A stretch of 64,000 nucleotides of DNA from Paeniglutamicibacter gangotriensis Lz1y (GCF_000348945.1 NZ_AOCK01000010.1:124001-188000), one strand, 5' to 3'. Shown: positions 1 through 8,267, counted from the stretch's first letter. Notes: generated from the letters alone by a model not told the origin. Program-made: numbers and translations.

Positions 1-87
1 GTGAGCAATGTATTGGGTAAATTGGGTGTCAGTTCGCGCACCCAGGCCGCCCTGACTGCAGTCAACGCGGGACTCGTTTCCCCCTAA
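1..87 (+). CDS. LuxR-family response regulator, C-terminal fragment (partial)
   Basis: Reading from base 1 gives 28 codons ending in TAA at 85-87. The peptide contains LGVSSRTQAALTAV, which matches the end of the LuxR/NarL-type helix-turn-helix (the usual form is 'LxVSxRTqAAxxA'). The start and the receiver domain lie outside the window, so the partner kinase and the regulated genes cannot be seen. The family binds DNA as a dimer after phosphorylation of an N-terminal receiver domain. The assignment rests on the helix-turn-helix tail only. Confidence 0.7.
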   Translation: MSNVLGKLGVSSRTQAALTAVNAGLVSP

Positions 88-204
88 CACCCCGTCGCGA
101 CACAGGGAATCGGTCGTCGATTCGGTCAGGTGCCATGATGCCGCGGGACCTTGAAGCATATGCCGGAGACTTCGCCTTTGAGCGCGTGTGCAAGTGTGCC
201 GGGC

Positions 205-1449
205 TTATGCGCTGCGTCCCAGCGTCCGGGATACCGAATGCACCAGAGCCTCCAGTGGGCCGCGCCGGCCCAAGAACTTGAGCACCAAGCCGAACAACAG
301 GCAGCCGACCGCGTAAATGATGAACAACAGATTCCGCGGCAGCGGCGCCGAGACCTCACTGAACAAATCCAACGTCACTAAGTGCAGCGCATAGAGAGTC
401 AGGGTCGCGGCCCCGGCACCGGTCAGCGGCCACAGCAGCATGTCGCCGACCTGCCCCAGCAAGGCGGAGAGAGCCAGGCACAGCAGCTGGGCCGCCCCCA
501 GTACCGCCAGGGCGCAGCCGGTCACATGCAGTACATCCAAGGGAGCGCCGGTGTGCGGAGCGGAAAGTCCCAAGAACCAGGGAGTCTCCATGGCTCCGCT
601 CAGGCGTTGGCCGGTGATCTGGGAAACGGCCAGCTCCCGCCCACTGAGCCCGGTGGCCTTGGCCACGGCAGCCAGCGCGCCGGGTTGGGCCAGCAGCCAA
701 GTCGAGAGCGACTTGGCTCCGAGGGCCAGCACCGCACCTGTCGCACCGATGGCCAGGGCCACGGGCGGACGGGAAAGCCCCAAACGACCCACGCACAGCC
801 CGGCCAGAATAAAGCCGAACCACACCAGAAGCGGGTAGTAACCGGTGACCAACAGGTCGGCTAGGAACACCGCGGGGGAGGCCAGATCCTCGGGCAGCGG
901 GGAGGCCCCGAGCCGCGATGGCTCCAGCAGCCCGGTCAGTAGGGGACGGAGCAGATAAAGCGCCAGGGGCGAGAGCAGCAGCCAGCCGGCCGCCCAGAAC
1001 CCCAGGGCGCGGGCGCGCATGTTCAAGAATGGGATTGCGCACAGGAATAAGAGCCCGTAATGCACCAGGATGACGGCAACATTGGTGTCGAGCATCCCCA
1101 GCCCCAAACCGATGACAAAGATCAAGATTGCCCGCACCGCTACGGCCCGGCGTATCCCGGCCAACCGGCCGGCTCCGGTCCGTGCCACACCACCGGATAG
1201 CAACGCCAGTCCCAGCCCCGCCAACACCACGAAGAGCGCGGAGGCACGCCCGGCGAAGAACGATGCAGCCCAGGAGGGAACCTGCGCCCCGGAGGAGGAA
1301 ATCACCGCCAGCGGCACGATATGCACCGCCACCATTCCCAGCAGGGCCAGGCCGCGCGCCGCGTCAACACCGGCAATGCGGCCCTTCGAACGGGCCCCAT
1401 GGCCGGCCGCCGCCCGCGGGGTGGCAGCGGCGGAAGAGAAATGCGTCAT
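205..1449 (-). CDS. DUF418/heparan-alpha-glucosaminide acetyltransferase-like membrane protein
   Basis: A 414-residue polytopic membrane protein. The N-terminus, GRIAGVDAARGLALLGM, is the start signature of the DUF418/DUF1624 families, which are related to heparan-alpha-glucosaminide N-acetyltransferase and YeiB. The C-terminal segment GAATLTLYALHLVTLDLF matches the conserved last helices of DUF418 proteins. About ten hydrophobic segments follow a basic cytoplasmic N-terminus. Such proteins are thought to modify surface or small molecules by acyl transfer, but no substrate can be deduced. ATG 1449 is preceded on its strand by TAGGCT and 6 bases, so it is probably leaderless. The gene is divergent from dapA and not in an operon. 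Confidence 0.75.
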   Translation of the reverse strand: MTHFSSAAATPRAAAGHGARSKGRIAGVDAARGLALLGMVAVHIVPLAVISSSGAQVPSWAASFFAGRASALFVVLAGLGLALLSGGVARTGAGRLAGIRRAVAVRAILIFVIGLGLGMLDTNVAVILVHYGLLFLCAIPFLNMRARALGFWAAGWLLLSPLALYLLRPLLTGLLEPSRLGASPLPEDLASPAVFLADLLVTGYYPLLVWFGFILAGLCVGRLGLSRPPVALAIGATGAVLALGAKSLSTWLLAQPGALAAVAKATGLSGRELAVSQITGQRLSGAMETPWFLGLSAPHTGAPLDVLHVTGCALAVLGAAQLLCLALSALLGQVGDMLLWPLTGAGAATLTLYALHLVTLDLFSEVSAPLPRNLLFIIYAVGCLLFGLVLKFLGRRGPLEALVHSVSRTLGRSA

Positions 1450-1455
1450 GATTAC

Positions 1456-1506
1456 AGCCTAAACGCAGGTGCCGAATCAATTCTTGGTCCCTGCAACAGG
1501 TAACCT
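1456..1506. promoter_or_regulatory. Divergent promoter region of the DUF418-like gene and dapA
   Basis: On the minus strand TAGGCT (complement of 1456-1461) lies 6 bases before ATG 1449. On the plus strand TAACCT (1501-1506) lies 7 bases before ATG 1514. Both fit a -10 box that places the transcript start on the start codon. No convincing -35 is seen for either. Confidence 0.5.
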
Positions 1507-1513
1507 TGGAGTC

Positions 1514-2431
1514 ATGGCTGAAACTGCGTTGCACACCTCGAGTAAGACCCCTACCTTCGGAACGGTACTCACCGCTATGGTGACGCCCTTCAAGGACAAC
1601 GGGGAAGTCGACTACGATGCGGCAGCGAAGTTAGCGATCAAACTTGTCGACGAGGGCTGCGACGGTCTGGTGGTCACTGGCACCACCGGGGAAACCTCGA
1701 CACTTCGCGATGAAGAAAACGTCAAGATGTTCGCCACCGTGGTCAAGGCCGTGGGGCACCGAGCCAAGATTCTTGCCGGGTCCACCACCAACGACACGGC
1801 GCACTCGATCTCGCTTTCACTGGCGGCCAAGGAAGCCGGGGTTCACGGGATCCTGGTGACCGTTCCGTATTACAACAAGCCTTCCCAGGCCGGGGTCATC
1901 GCCCACGTCGAGGCGATCATCGCCGCGATCCAGCTGCCGGTGATGCTCTATGACATCCCCGGCCGTTCAGGCATTGCCCTGAGCCCGGAAAGTATCATCG
2001 CCCTGGCCAAGAACCCGTTGGTTGTGGCACTGAAGGACGCCAAGGCGGACTACCAGTCCACCACCACGGTCCTGGCGAACACCGACCTTGATGTCTACTC
2101 GGGCGACGACTTGTTGACCTTGCCGCTGATGGCAGCCGGCGCCGTGGGCGTCGTCTCGGTGACGGCCCACGTGGCCGCCGCCAAGTACCGCATCCTGGTT
2201 GATGCCATGCATGCCGGGGATCTGGCCACCGCCCGCAAGGCCCACTTCGAGCTGGAGCCGATCCAGCGCGCGGTGATGAGCCACGCCCAGGGTGCAGTCG
2301 TAGCAAAACACATTCTTAACTGGCAGGGATTCCTGCCCAACGCCGTGGTCCGGCTGCCGCTTGTGGCACCGTCGGAGACGGAACTCGAAACCATTCGCAC
2401 CAATTTGCGCGAGGGCGGATGGGAGATCTAG
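1514..2431 (+). CDS. dapA: 4-hydroxy-tetrahydrodipicolinate synthase
   Basis: DapA condenses pyruvate with aspartate semialdehyde, the first step dedicated to lysine and diaminopimelate synthesis, in the cytoplasm. The 305 residues form the class I aldolase TIM barrel: GTTGE pyruvate-binding loop at 56-60, catalytic Tyr146 in YDIPGRSG, and Schiff-base Lys174 in ALKDAK. The length is normal for the family. ATG 1514 was chosen over the in-frame ATG at 1469 because homologues begin near here and a TAACCT -10-like box ends 7 bases upstream; GGAG at 1508-1511 is very close for a ribosome site. rnj follows after 15 bases, so the two are probably co-transcribed, as is usual in actinobacteria. dapF is also in this window. 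Confidence 0.95.
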   Translation: MAETALHTSSKTPTFGTVLTAMVTPFKDNGEVDYDAAAKLAIKLVDEGCDGLVVTGTTGETSTLRDEENVKMFATVVKAVGHRAKILAGSTTNDTAHSISLSLAAKEAGVHGILVTVPYYNKPSQAGVIAHVEAIIAAIQLPVMLYDIPGRSGIALSPESIIALAKNPLVVALKDAKADYQSTTTVLANTDLDVYSGDDLLTLPLMAAGAVGVVSVTAHVAAAKYRILVDAMHAGDLATARKAHFELEPIQRAVMSHAQGAVVAKHILNWQGFLPNAVVRLPLVAPSETELETIRTNLREGGWEI

Positions 2432-2446
2432 AAAGGTAATTCATTC

Positions 2447-4153
2447 ATGACCGATTCCTCCACTGTGAACACCGATACGGTGTTGCACAACCTTCCGCCC
2501 AAGCTCGCCAAGGGCACCCTGCGCATCGTGCCGCTCGGTGGCCTGGGTGAGATCGGGCGGAACATGGCTGTCTTCGAAATCGACGGCAAACTGCTGATCG
2601 TCGACTGTGGACTGCTCTTCCCCGAGGAACACCAGCCGGGCGTGGACGTCATCCTGCCCGACTTCACCTACATCAAGGATCGTCTCGATGACATCGTCGG
2701 TGTTGTGCTCACGCACGGTCACGAGGACCACATCGGCGCGGTTCCCTACTTGTTGCGCCTGCGCTCCGACATCCCCTTGATCGGCTCGCGCCTGACTCTG
2801 GCATTGATCGCGGCCAAGCTCGAAGAGCACCGCATCAAGCCGGTACTGCGCGAGGTCGTCGAGGGAGATGTGGAGACCTTCGGCCCGTTCGAGACCGAAT
2901 ACGTCGCCGTTAACCACTCGATCCCCGACGCCCTGGCGGTCTTCATCCGCACCGAGGGCGGCAACGTGCTGCACACCGGCGACTTCAAGATGGACCAGTT
3001 GCCGCTCGATGGCCGGATCACCGACCTGCGCCACTTCTCCCGCCTCGCGGACGAGGGCGTGGACTTGTTCATGACCGACTCCACCAACGCGGATGTCCCC
3101 GGCTTCACCACCGCCGAAAAGGAAATCGGCCCGGTGCTCGAGTCCCTCTTCGGTCGGGCGCGCAAGCGCATCATCGTCGCCTCTTTCTCCTCGCACATGC
3201 ACCGCGTGCAGCAGGTTATCGACGCCGCACAGGTACACGGGCGCAAGGTCGCCTTCATTGGCCGTTCGATGGTGCGCAACATGACCATCGCCGAGAAGCT
3301 TGGCTACCTGCACATCCCCGCCGGGATCCTGGTGGACATGAAGAACGTGGACAAGCTGCCGGATAACAAGGTCGTGCTGATGTCCACCGGTTCGCAGGGC
3401 GAGCCGATGGCAGCGCTTTCGCGCATGGCCACCGGTGACCACCGGATCCAGGTTGGCCCGGGCGACACCGTCATCCTGGCTTCCTCGCTGATCCCGGGCA
3501 ACGAGAACTCGGTGTTCCGCGTGATCAACGGTCTGATGCGCCTTGGCGCCGACGTGATCCACAAGGGCATGGCCAAGATTCACGTCTCGGGCCACGCCTC
3601 GGCCGGCGAACTGCTGTACTGCTACAACATCGTCCAGCCGCTGAACGTGATGCCGGTGCACGGCGAGACCCGTCACCTGATCGCCAACGCCCGACTGGCA
3701 GCCCAGTCCGGCGTCCCGGCAGAGAACATTCTGCTCACCGAGGACGGCTCGGTCATCGACCTCAAGGACGGCGTGGCCAAGATCGTCGGCCAGGTCGAGT
3801 GCGGGTTCGTGTACGTCGATGGCGCCAAGGTCGGCACCATCACCGAAGAAGACCTCAAGGACCGCGTCACGCTGGCCGAAGAGGGCTTCATCTCGATCAT
3901 CTCGGTGATCAACCGCCAGACGGGCAAGATCATCTCCGGACCCGACATCCACGCCCGCGCCGTGGCCGAGGACGACAAGGTGTTTGACGAGATCAAGCCG
4001 AAGATCGCCGAGGCCATCGAGGAAGCCGTGCGCAACAACCCGACGCACACCACGCACCAGCTGCAGCAGGTCGTGCGCCGGGTCATGGGTTCGTGGGTTT
4101 CGCGCAAGCTGCGCCGCAAGCCCATGATCGTCCCGGTAGTGCTCGAAGCCTAA
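2447..4153 (+). CDS. rnj: Ribonuclease J
   Basis: A 568-residue metallo-beta-lactamase/beta-CASP ribonuclease with combined endo- and 5'-3' exonuclease activity in mRNA decay and rRNA maturation. The zinc-binding signature HGHEDH is at residues 90-95, with further metal ligands in HTGDFKMD. The C-terminal region contains GHAS and the PVHGETRHL beta-CASP motif. AGAAAGG at 2431-2437 is a plausible ribosome site for ATG 2447. It follows dapA closely and ends in a strong intrinsic terminator. Its last 135 bases have a diverged partial copy at 5359-5492, which is discussed separately. Confidence 0.96.
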   Translation: MTDSSTVNTDTVLHNLPPKLAKGTLRIVPLGGLGEIGRNMAVFEIDGKLLIVDCGLLFPEEHQPGVDVILPDFTYIKDRLDDIVGVVLTHGHEDHIGAVPYLLRLRSDIPLIGSRLTLALIAAKLEEHRIKPVLREVVEGDVETFGPFETEYVAVNHSIPDALAVFIRTEGGNVLHTGDFKMDQLPLDGRITDLRHFSRLADEGVDLFMTDSTNADVPGFTTAEKEIGPVLESLFGRARKRIIVASFSSHMHRVQQVIDAAQVHGRKVAFIGRSMVRNMTIAEKLGYLHIPAGILVDMKNVDKLPDNKVVLMSTGSQGEPMAALSRMATGDHRIQVGPGDTVILASSLIPGNENSVFRVINGLMRLGADVIHKGMAKIHVSGHASAGELLYCYNIVQPLNVMPVHGETRHLIANARLAAQSGVPAENILLTEDGSVIDLKDGVAKIVGQVECGFVYVDGAKVGTITEEDLKDRVTLAEEGFISIISVINRQTGKIISGPDIHARAVAEDDKVFDEIKPKIAEAIEEAVRNNPTHTTHQLQQVVRRVMGSWVSRKLRRKPMIVPVVLEA

Positions 4154-4170
4154 GCCCTCGATCACCACGA

Positions 4171-4215
4171 AGTACCCCGTCAAGCCGCTAAAAAGCGGTT
4201 TGACGGGGTACTTTT
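4171..4215 (+). terminator. Intrinsic terminator after rnj
   Basis: Two 19-base arms (4171-4189 and 4194-4212), complementary except for one G-U-type mismatch, enclose a 4-base AAAA loop and run into TTTT. This closes the dapA-rnj unit. Confidence 0.93.
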
Positions 4216-4315
4216 GGTTTCACGGCAGGGCAGAGCTCGTAGTGGATTGATAGTTGTTGGCTCCCCAATAGTCGCTCTCGTCTTGGCGGCCTACACCTCT
4301 GGGTACGTGGAGATA

Positions 4316-4852
4316 TTATGCGCGTAGTACCCCGACGGCGACGATCACCGCGGCGAAGATGGGGAACACCCATGGCACGGCAATCGCAGCCGGTGCGTAT
4401 CGACTCCAGGCTCCCGCTGAAACGCCGGTGAATCGTTCACGGACCGTCGCCTCGACGATCTGTTTGGCGATGCCGAGGGTCAGTAATGCTGAGGCGGATA
4501 GCATGATGGCTCCGGCGCCGAGCGTGCAGATAATCACCGTGGAGCTACCTTCTCCGGAGATCCAACGGCTGACCGCGAGGCCAAACGCCAAGAAGGACAA
4601 GGTAGCCACGAAGGCAGCAACCAAGACCTGCCCTCGGGCAGGGCCGTCATCGGTGGGTGACAGGCCAAGACTGGCGGCATAGTCTCGGGGATTGCCGAAG
4701 GCGTCTGACGCGCTTTCTCCGCTGTCGTTCAGATGCTCGTCAACGGTGGAAATTGCCTCGTTGATGTCCTCACCTGAGACCTGCCGTAGACGTAATTCAT
4801 GGCTGAATTCCTCGGTCCATCTGCGATGGTGAGCGTGGCCTACGTGAGTCAT
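4316..4852 (-). CDS. HAAS-domain membrane protein paired with PadR regulator
   Basis: A 178-residue protein. Residues 1-70 form a soluble alpha-helical HAAS-type (DUF1700-like) domain, including FSHELRLRQVSGEDINEAI, and FGNPRDYAASL follows. Three hydrophobic segments then reach a C-terminus ending near VGVLRA. HAAS proteins are commonly encoded beside PadR regulators and are thought to sense envelope state or modulate the regulator. The ATG at 4852 overlaps the upstream padR stop as ATGA, so the pair is translationally coupled. The pair lies between rnj and a copy of the rnj tail, which suggests an inserted segment. Confidence 0.72.
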   Translation of the reverse strand: MTHVGHAHHRRWTEEFSHELRLRQVSGEDINEAISTVDEHLNDSGESASDAFGNPRDYAASLGLSPTDDGPARGQVLVAAFVATLSFLAFGLAVSRWISGEGSSTVIICTLGAGAIMLSASALLTLGIAKQIVEATVRERFTGVSAGAWSRYAPAAIAVPWVFPIFAAVIVAVGVLRA

Positions 4853-5229
4853 GGTTGTAGGGTCCCTTCGGGTGCTAGATAGTCGGTGACGGTGGCGGCA
4901 AAGCGGGCCCAGTCTCGGCTCTGTTCCTTGAGGAAGCTGCGCCCGGCCGCAGTGAGAGAAAAGTACTTGCGTCCAGGGCCGCCATCGCCGGGGCCCCATT
5001 CCGTGGCAATCAAGCCGGCTTTTTCGAACCTATTCAACAGTGGGTAAAGCGTGCCGCCCTTAACCTGTCCAAGTCCGGCATCGGCAAGCTCCCCGATCAT
5101 TGCGTACCCGTACGAGGGGCCCGCGGACAATGCTTTGAGAGCGGCCAAACCCAGGGCGGCTCGAAGCCAGTCGCTGGGCCACTGCGATTCCGGGAGACCG
5201 GCATCGCTGGCATCTGAAGGATCACTCAT
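4849..5229 (-). CDS. PadR-family transcriptional regulator
   Basis: A 126-residue winged-helix repressor. The PadR core runs from LKALSAGPSYGYAMIGEL through GGTLYPLLNRFEKAGLI to the wing (GRKYFSLTAAG), and the short C-terminal dimerisation helix places it in the small-PadR subgroup. It has no recognisable ligand-specific part. ATG 5229 directly follows a palindromic site (5232-5256) and lacks a good ribosome site, so a leaderless or autoregulated start is likely. It is the first gene of a two-gene unit with the HAAS protein, whose start it overlaps. Confidence 0.85.
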   Translation of the reverse strand: MSDPSDASDAGLPESQWPSDWLRAALGLAALKALSAGPSYGYAMIGELADAGLGQVKGGTLYPLLNRFEKAGLIATEWGPGDGGPGRKYFSLTAAGRSFLKEQSRDWARFAATVTDYLAPEGTLQP

Positions 5230-5231
5230 GC

Positions 5232-5256
5232 CTATATAGTCCAACACACTAGATAG
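5232..5256. promoter_or_regulatory. Candidate PadR operator
   Basis: CTATATAGT (5232-5240) and ACTAGATAG (5248-5256) form an inverted repeat with one mismatch and a 7-base spacer, immediately upstream of the padR start. On the minus strand TTGACC lies further upstream. The position and symmetry fit an autorepression site; binding is inferred. Confidence 0.55.
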
Positions 5257-5358
5257 GCAGGTCAAGTAGTGAGCTTTCCTAGTCCCGCGGTTCCTGGGCG
5301 TACCTCGCCCGCGACGGTGAACGAATCTCGCGCGGACCGCACGATCGTTCGAGCCGCA

Positions 5359-5492
5359 GAGGAAGGTATGCGCAGCAACCCGACTCACACCACGCACCAG
5401 CTGCAGCAAGTCGTGCGCCGGGTCATGGGTCGTGGGTTTCGCACAAGCTGCGCCGTAAGCCCACGATCATTCCGGTCGTGCTCGAAGCCTAA
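5359..5492 (+). pseudogene. Partial duplicate of the rnj 3' end, frameshifted
   Basis: Bases 5359-5492 align with the last 135 bases of rnj (4019-4153), including the terminal CTCGAAGCCTAA, with about a dozen substitutions and one single-base deletion in the ATGGGTTCG region. The deletion breaks the frame. Weaker similarity may extend about 20 bases further upstream. The first codons still read NPTHTTHQLQQVVRRVMG, as in RNase J. No upstream RNase J sequence is present, so this is a remnant and not a gene. It is followed, like the real gene, by a terminator. Confidence 0.88.
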
Positions 5493-5503
5493 CCGGAGCC
5501 CGA

Positions 5504-5549
5504 AAGTTCCCCGCGAATCCACCACACAGTGGTTCTGAGGGGAACTTTT
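5504..5549 (+). terminator. Intrinsic terminator after the rnj-tail copy
   Basis: AAGTTCCCC (5504-5512) pairs with GGGGAACTT (5539-5547). The inner part CCAC/GTGG also pairs around a short loop, and TTTT follows. The architecture (about 19-base arms) parallels the rnj terminator although the sequence differs. Confidence 0.75.
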
Positions 5550-5573
5550 GGTGTGATCGGTGGCTCGATTGCG

Positions 5574-6095
5574 ATGCCCGATTCCGTTTTCTGCCAACTC
5601 CATCGACAGCGCAATGTCCGTGAGCTTCGAAAACAAGTTCTGGAACTCAAAACCACGTTGAAGTCCGCGAGCGACAAGACCGGTCGTTCGAAGTCGCGCA
5701 CTGAAATACAGGCGGTGGAGAGCAAGCTGGAGAAGCTCCTTGCCGTGCCGCCTCTTGGTCCCGAGGGCATGTGTACTGAATGTGCAACACAGGCATCTGA
5801 ACATGGCTGGGTTACCCCGCCATACGAAGGACCATGTCCGGATTGGCCCAGAACGGGAGCGCGGCTCAAGAGAGTTCGCCAAATACTGCTCGAGTTCCCG
5901 GAGCGTTCCACACCGACGGAAGTTGAGCCGCCAAAGCCGCACCCTCTCGCCGTGATCCCATCGGGCCTGGCTATTGCCGAGGTCATTGAGCAACTTAAGG
6001 TGCTGGAGGCAAAGTACCCAGCCGCCGTAGTCAAACGCGGCCGCGCCAATCGATGGGAACAATGGCCTGCTGATCACAAGGCGCAGGACGTGTAA
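5574..6095 (+). CDS. Hypothetical protein with N-terminal coiled coil
   Basis: A 173-residue protein that I do not recognise. Residues 10-55 are rich in Lys/Glu/Leu heptads (RELRKQVLELKTTLK and later AVESKLEKLLA), suggesting a coiled coil. A single CTEC pair and then GPCPDWPRTGARLKRVRQIL follow. There is no signal peptide or membrane segment. ATG 5574 was chosen because the longer frame would start inside the terminator hairpin. Coding use is less biased than in neighbouring core genes, consistent with acquired DNA. An opposing frame is also open, so the assignment is only moderately supported. Confidence 0.45.
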   Translation: MPDSVFCQLHRQRNVRELRKQVLELKTTLKSASDKTGRSKSRTEIQAVESKLEKLLAVPPLGPEGMCTECATQASEHGWVTPPYEGPCPDWPRTGARLKRVRQILLEFPERSTPTEVEPPKPHPLAVIPSGLAIAEVIEQLKVLEAKYPAAVVKRGRANRWEQWPADHKAQDV

Positions 6096-6106
6096 CGCAG
6101 CATCAA

Positions 6107-6161
6107 TGTTCAGGTAATCAATGGGTTCCGATGCGTCTGGAAACAGGCTATTATCTGAACA
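6107..6161 (+). promoter_or_regulatory. Operator-promoter of the AbiEi-like/nucleotidyltransferase pair
   Basis: Arms TGTTCAGGTAAT (6107-6118) and ATTATCTGAACA (6150-6161) are complementary with one mismatch. The right arm overlaps a -10 box TATTAT (6149-6154) and ends on the A of ATG 6161. TTCCGA at 6126-6131 gives a -35 with a 17-base spacer. This predicts a leaderless transcript repressed by its own product. Confidence 0.65.
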
Positions 6162-7252
6162 TGGTCGAGATGAATGTATTACCGATGCCTCCTCGTACCG
6201 AGGCAGACGTGGTTGGATCCGGGTTTTCCATGCTCCGCGACCGACTTCCCTTAGATTGGATCCTCACCGAATTGGCGGTTGAGGGAGGACCCCCCCGGGC
6301 AGATGCGGTCTTTATGTTGCGTTCTCCTGACGGGGGAGAGCTACAGATCCTCGTAGCGGCAAAGCGGTTGCTCGACGGAAGGGACATCGGCCGAATGAGG
6401 GAACGGTTCGATAAGATCATCGACAGCCGCCCCGGGAGCATTGGGATGGTCGCTGCCAGATACCTGACCAAGTCCACACGTGAACGTCTTTCGGAGGCCG
6501 GACTTTCATTCGTTGACGCCACGGGGAACCTCCTGATGCGCGCACAGTCGCCTGCCGTTTTCATCTCTGACAGAGGAGCCGACAAGGACCCTTGGCGCGG
6601 AGCGGGACGCCCTCGGGGAACATTGAAAGGTGAACCCGCTGCCAAAGTTGTACGCGCCTTGCTGGATATGCAGGGCCCCTGGAAAATCCGTGACCTCGTG
6701 ACTGCCTCGGCGTCCTCCACTGGCTCCGTCTACCGAGTCGTGGAGTTTTTGGAATCCGAGGCGTTGATCAATAGGGGAGCTGACAAGCTGATCACTGTCC
6801 CCGATTGGCCTGCCTTGCTGCGTCGGTGGAGTGAGGACTACCAGTTCCTGCGTACCAATTCCGTCAGCCGGTGGATAGCCCCACGTGGAATTGAAGCATT
6901 CCTGGAACGAGTTCGGAAAGACGAAATACACGACTATGCGATAACGGGATCGATTGCTGCTGCCATCTGGGCACCTTACGCCCCTGTCCGTTCGGCCATG
7001 ATCTACAGCCAGAACCCCGAGCGAGCTGCCGAGGCTTGGGGATTGCGTGCCACTGATACTGGGGCAAACGTCATCTTGGCCCGACCCGCATACGAGGTGC
7101 TGGCCGAGCGCGTCATCAACAGGCCCGACGGACTACGCATCGCGGCACCGGCTCAGGTGGCTGCTGACCTCATGACCGGCCCCGGACGGGCACCAGCGGA
7201 AGCGGAAGAACTAGTGGATTGGATGACAGACAATGAACAACTCTGGCGATGA
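6161..7252 (+). CDS. AbiEi-like type IV antitoxin/transcriptional regulator
   Basis: A 363-residue protein of an actinobacterial family usually annotated as AbiEi-like antitoxin. Residues 1-130 resemble a nuclease-like fold (ILVAAKRLLDGRD and later GLSFVDATGNLLMRA). The middle (about 165-215) is a winged helix (KIRDLVTASASSTGSVYRVVE) and the C-terminal half carries DYAITGSIAAAIWAPYAP and LMTGPGRAPAEAEELVDWM. AbiEi proteins repress their operon and counteract a nucleotidyltransferase toxin, which fits the overlapping downstream gene. ATG 6161 (not 6131) is preferred because a TATTAT box and an operator arm end directly at it. In the nuclease-like part, the residue normally Glu in 'ExK' appears to be Ala. 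That activity, if it ever existed, may therefore be lost; this is inference. Confidence 0.75.
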   Translation: MVEMNVLPMPPRTEADVVGSGFSMLRDRLPLDWILTELAVEGGPPRADAVFMLRSPDGGELQILVAAKRLLDGRDIGRMRERFDKIIDSRPGSIGMVAARYLTKSTRERLSEAGLSFVDATGNLLMRAQSPAVFISDRGADKDPWRGAGRPRGTLKGEPAAKVVRALLDMQGPWKIRDLVTASASSTGSVYRVVEFLESEALINRGADKLITVPDWPALLRRWSEDYQFLRTNSVSRWIAPRGIEAFLERVRKDEIHDYAITGSIAAAIWAPYAPVRSAMIYSQNPERAAEAWGLRATDTGANVILARPAYEVLAERVINRPDGLRIAAPAQVAADLMTGPGRAPAEAEELVDWMTDNEQLWR

Positions 7253-8063
7253 AGCCACGGACCTGCTCGTCCGGGCCCGTTCAGTTCTCCTTGACGCCCT
7301 TGATGCGTTGCATGAGCACCATGACGCGATCATCGTGATCGGCGCGCAAGCGGTGTATCTCCGAACAGGCGGGCTAGACGTTGCGCTGGCGGAGGCGACG
7401 AAGGACAGCGACGTAGCCATAGACCCTCGTTTGCTTACCGACAACCCACGCCTTGAGACGGCGATGCGGGCTGCTGGTTTTGTGCCGTCGGTAAATGGCC
7501 AACCGGGAGCATGGATCAGCCCGGAAGGAATACCCGTTGATCTTATGGTGCCCGAAAGCTTGGCGGGGCCCGGTAGTCGTGGCGCACGCATACCGCCTCA
7601 CGATCAGCGTGCAACCCGACGCGCCAGAGGGTTGGAGGCGACACTAGTTGATTGCGACGAGATGGAGGTGACCGCACTTGATCCGAATGACCACCGAGTC
7701 GCCAAGGTTAAGGTGGCTGGTGCTGCCGCGCTGCTCGTCGCAAAACTCCACAAGATCGGAGAACGGGTAGATACTCCCAATCGGCTCAATGACAAGGATG
7801 CCCACGACACTTACAGAATCCTGCGAGCTGTTGAGACGGATGCCCTTGGCGTGGCGATCGCGCGGCTTTTGGCCGATTCGCTCAGCAAGGACGCAACGAG
7901 GGAAGCCCTGGTTTACCTTGCAGAACTCTTCGGTGCTGGCCCTGAATCGATCGGGGCCGTGATGGCGGGTAGGGCGGAAGAGGCTGTGGGTGACCCAGCT
8001 CAAGTTTCTGTAGCCGTCTCGATCCTAGCCAGTGACTTGCTCGAAGATCTCGGCGAAAGATAA
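7233..8063 (+). CDS. AbiEii-like nucleotidyltransferase toxin
   Basis: A 276-residue nucleotidyltransferase-fold protein. The motif IVIGAQAVYLRTG (GxxAV with R) is followed by ATKDSDVAID, giving the DxD metal-binding pair of the minimal nucleotidyltransferase/AbiEii superfamily. LLVAKLHKIGERV resembles the conserved Lys-containing helix of that family. AbiEii toxins use nucleotides to inactivate tRNA or other targets; the target here is unknown. The start overlaps the upstream regulator by 20 bases, as in type IV toxin-antitoxin operons. The pair lies in the island between rnj and ftsK and may serve phage defence or island maintenance. Confidence 0.72.
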   Translation: MNNSGDEATDLLVRARSVLLDALDALHEHHDAIIVIGAQAVYLRTGGLDVALAEATKDSDVAIDPRLLTDNPRLETAMRAAGFVPSVNGQPGAWISPEGIPVDLMVPESLAGPGSRGARIPPHDQRATRRARGLEATLVDCDEMEVTALDPNDHRVAKVKVAGAAALLVAKLHKIGERVDTPNRLNDKDAHDTYRILRAVETDALGVAIARLLADSLSKDATREALVYLAELFGAGPESIGAVMAGRAEEAVGDPAQVSVAVSILASDLLEDLGER

Positions 8064-8267
8064 CCGCATCTGGGGTCGTGCACGCCACTTGACGAACCTG
8101 AGCGCTCAGGGTCTCGCTGATCTCACCCGTTGACAAGGCAGCCGGAGAACAGCAGAGCATGCGAAACCCCTGGAGTAGGTCCGGCTGTGACGATTATCCA
8201 GCCCGGCGACTTCCGCCAAACCGTGTACATTCGGGCCTCGGACCCGCATGGGCGATACCCTAGAGTT

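Noticed and set aside
2441-4183. 580-codon minus-strand frame antisense to rnj
   Set aside because: Its His/Asp/Val-rich composition is the mirror of RNase J codons, and rnj is certain.
4316-4999. Longer start for the HAAS protein
   Set aside because: The extension lies in the padR coding region; ATG 4852 overlaps the padR stop in the usual ATGA form.
5385-6077. Long minus-strand frame opposite the coiled-coil protein gene
   Set aside because: It runs through the rnj-tail remnant and a terminator, and its composition is Arg/Ser/Trp-rich, typical of an antisense frame in GC-rich DNA.
8130-8267. Upstream extension of ftsK
   Set aside because: The added residues do not resemble FtsK, and a promoter-like TACCCT lies directly before ATG 8268.
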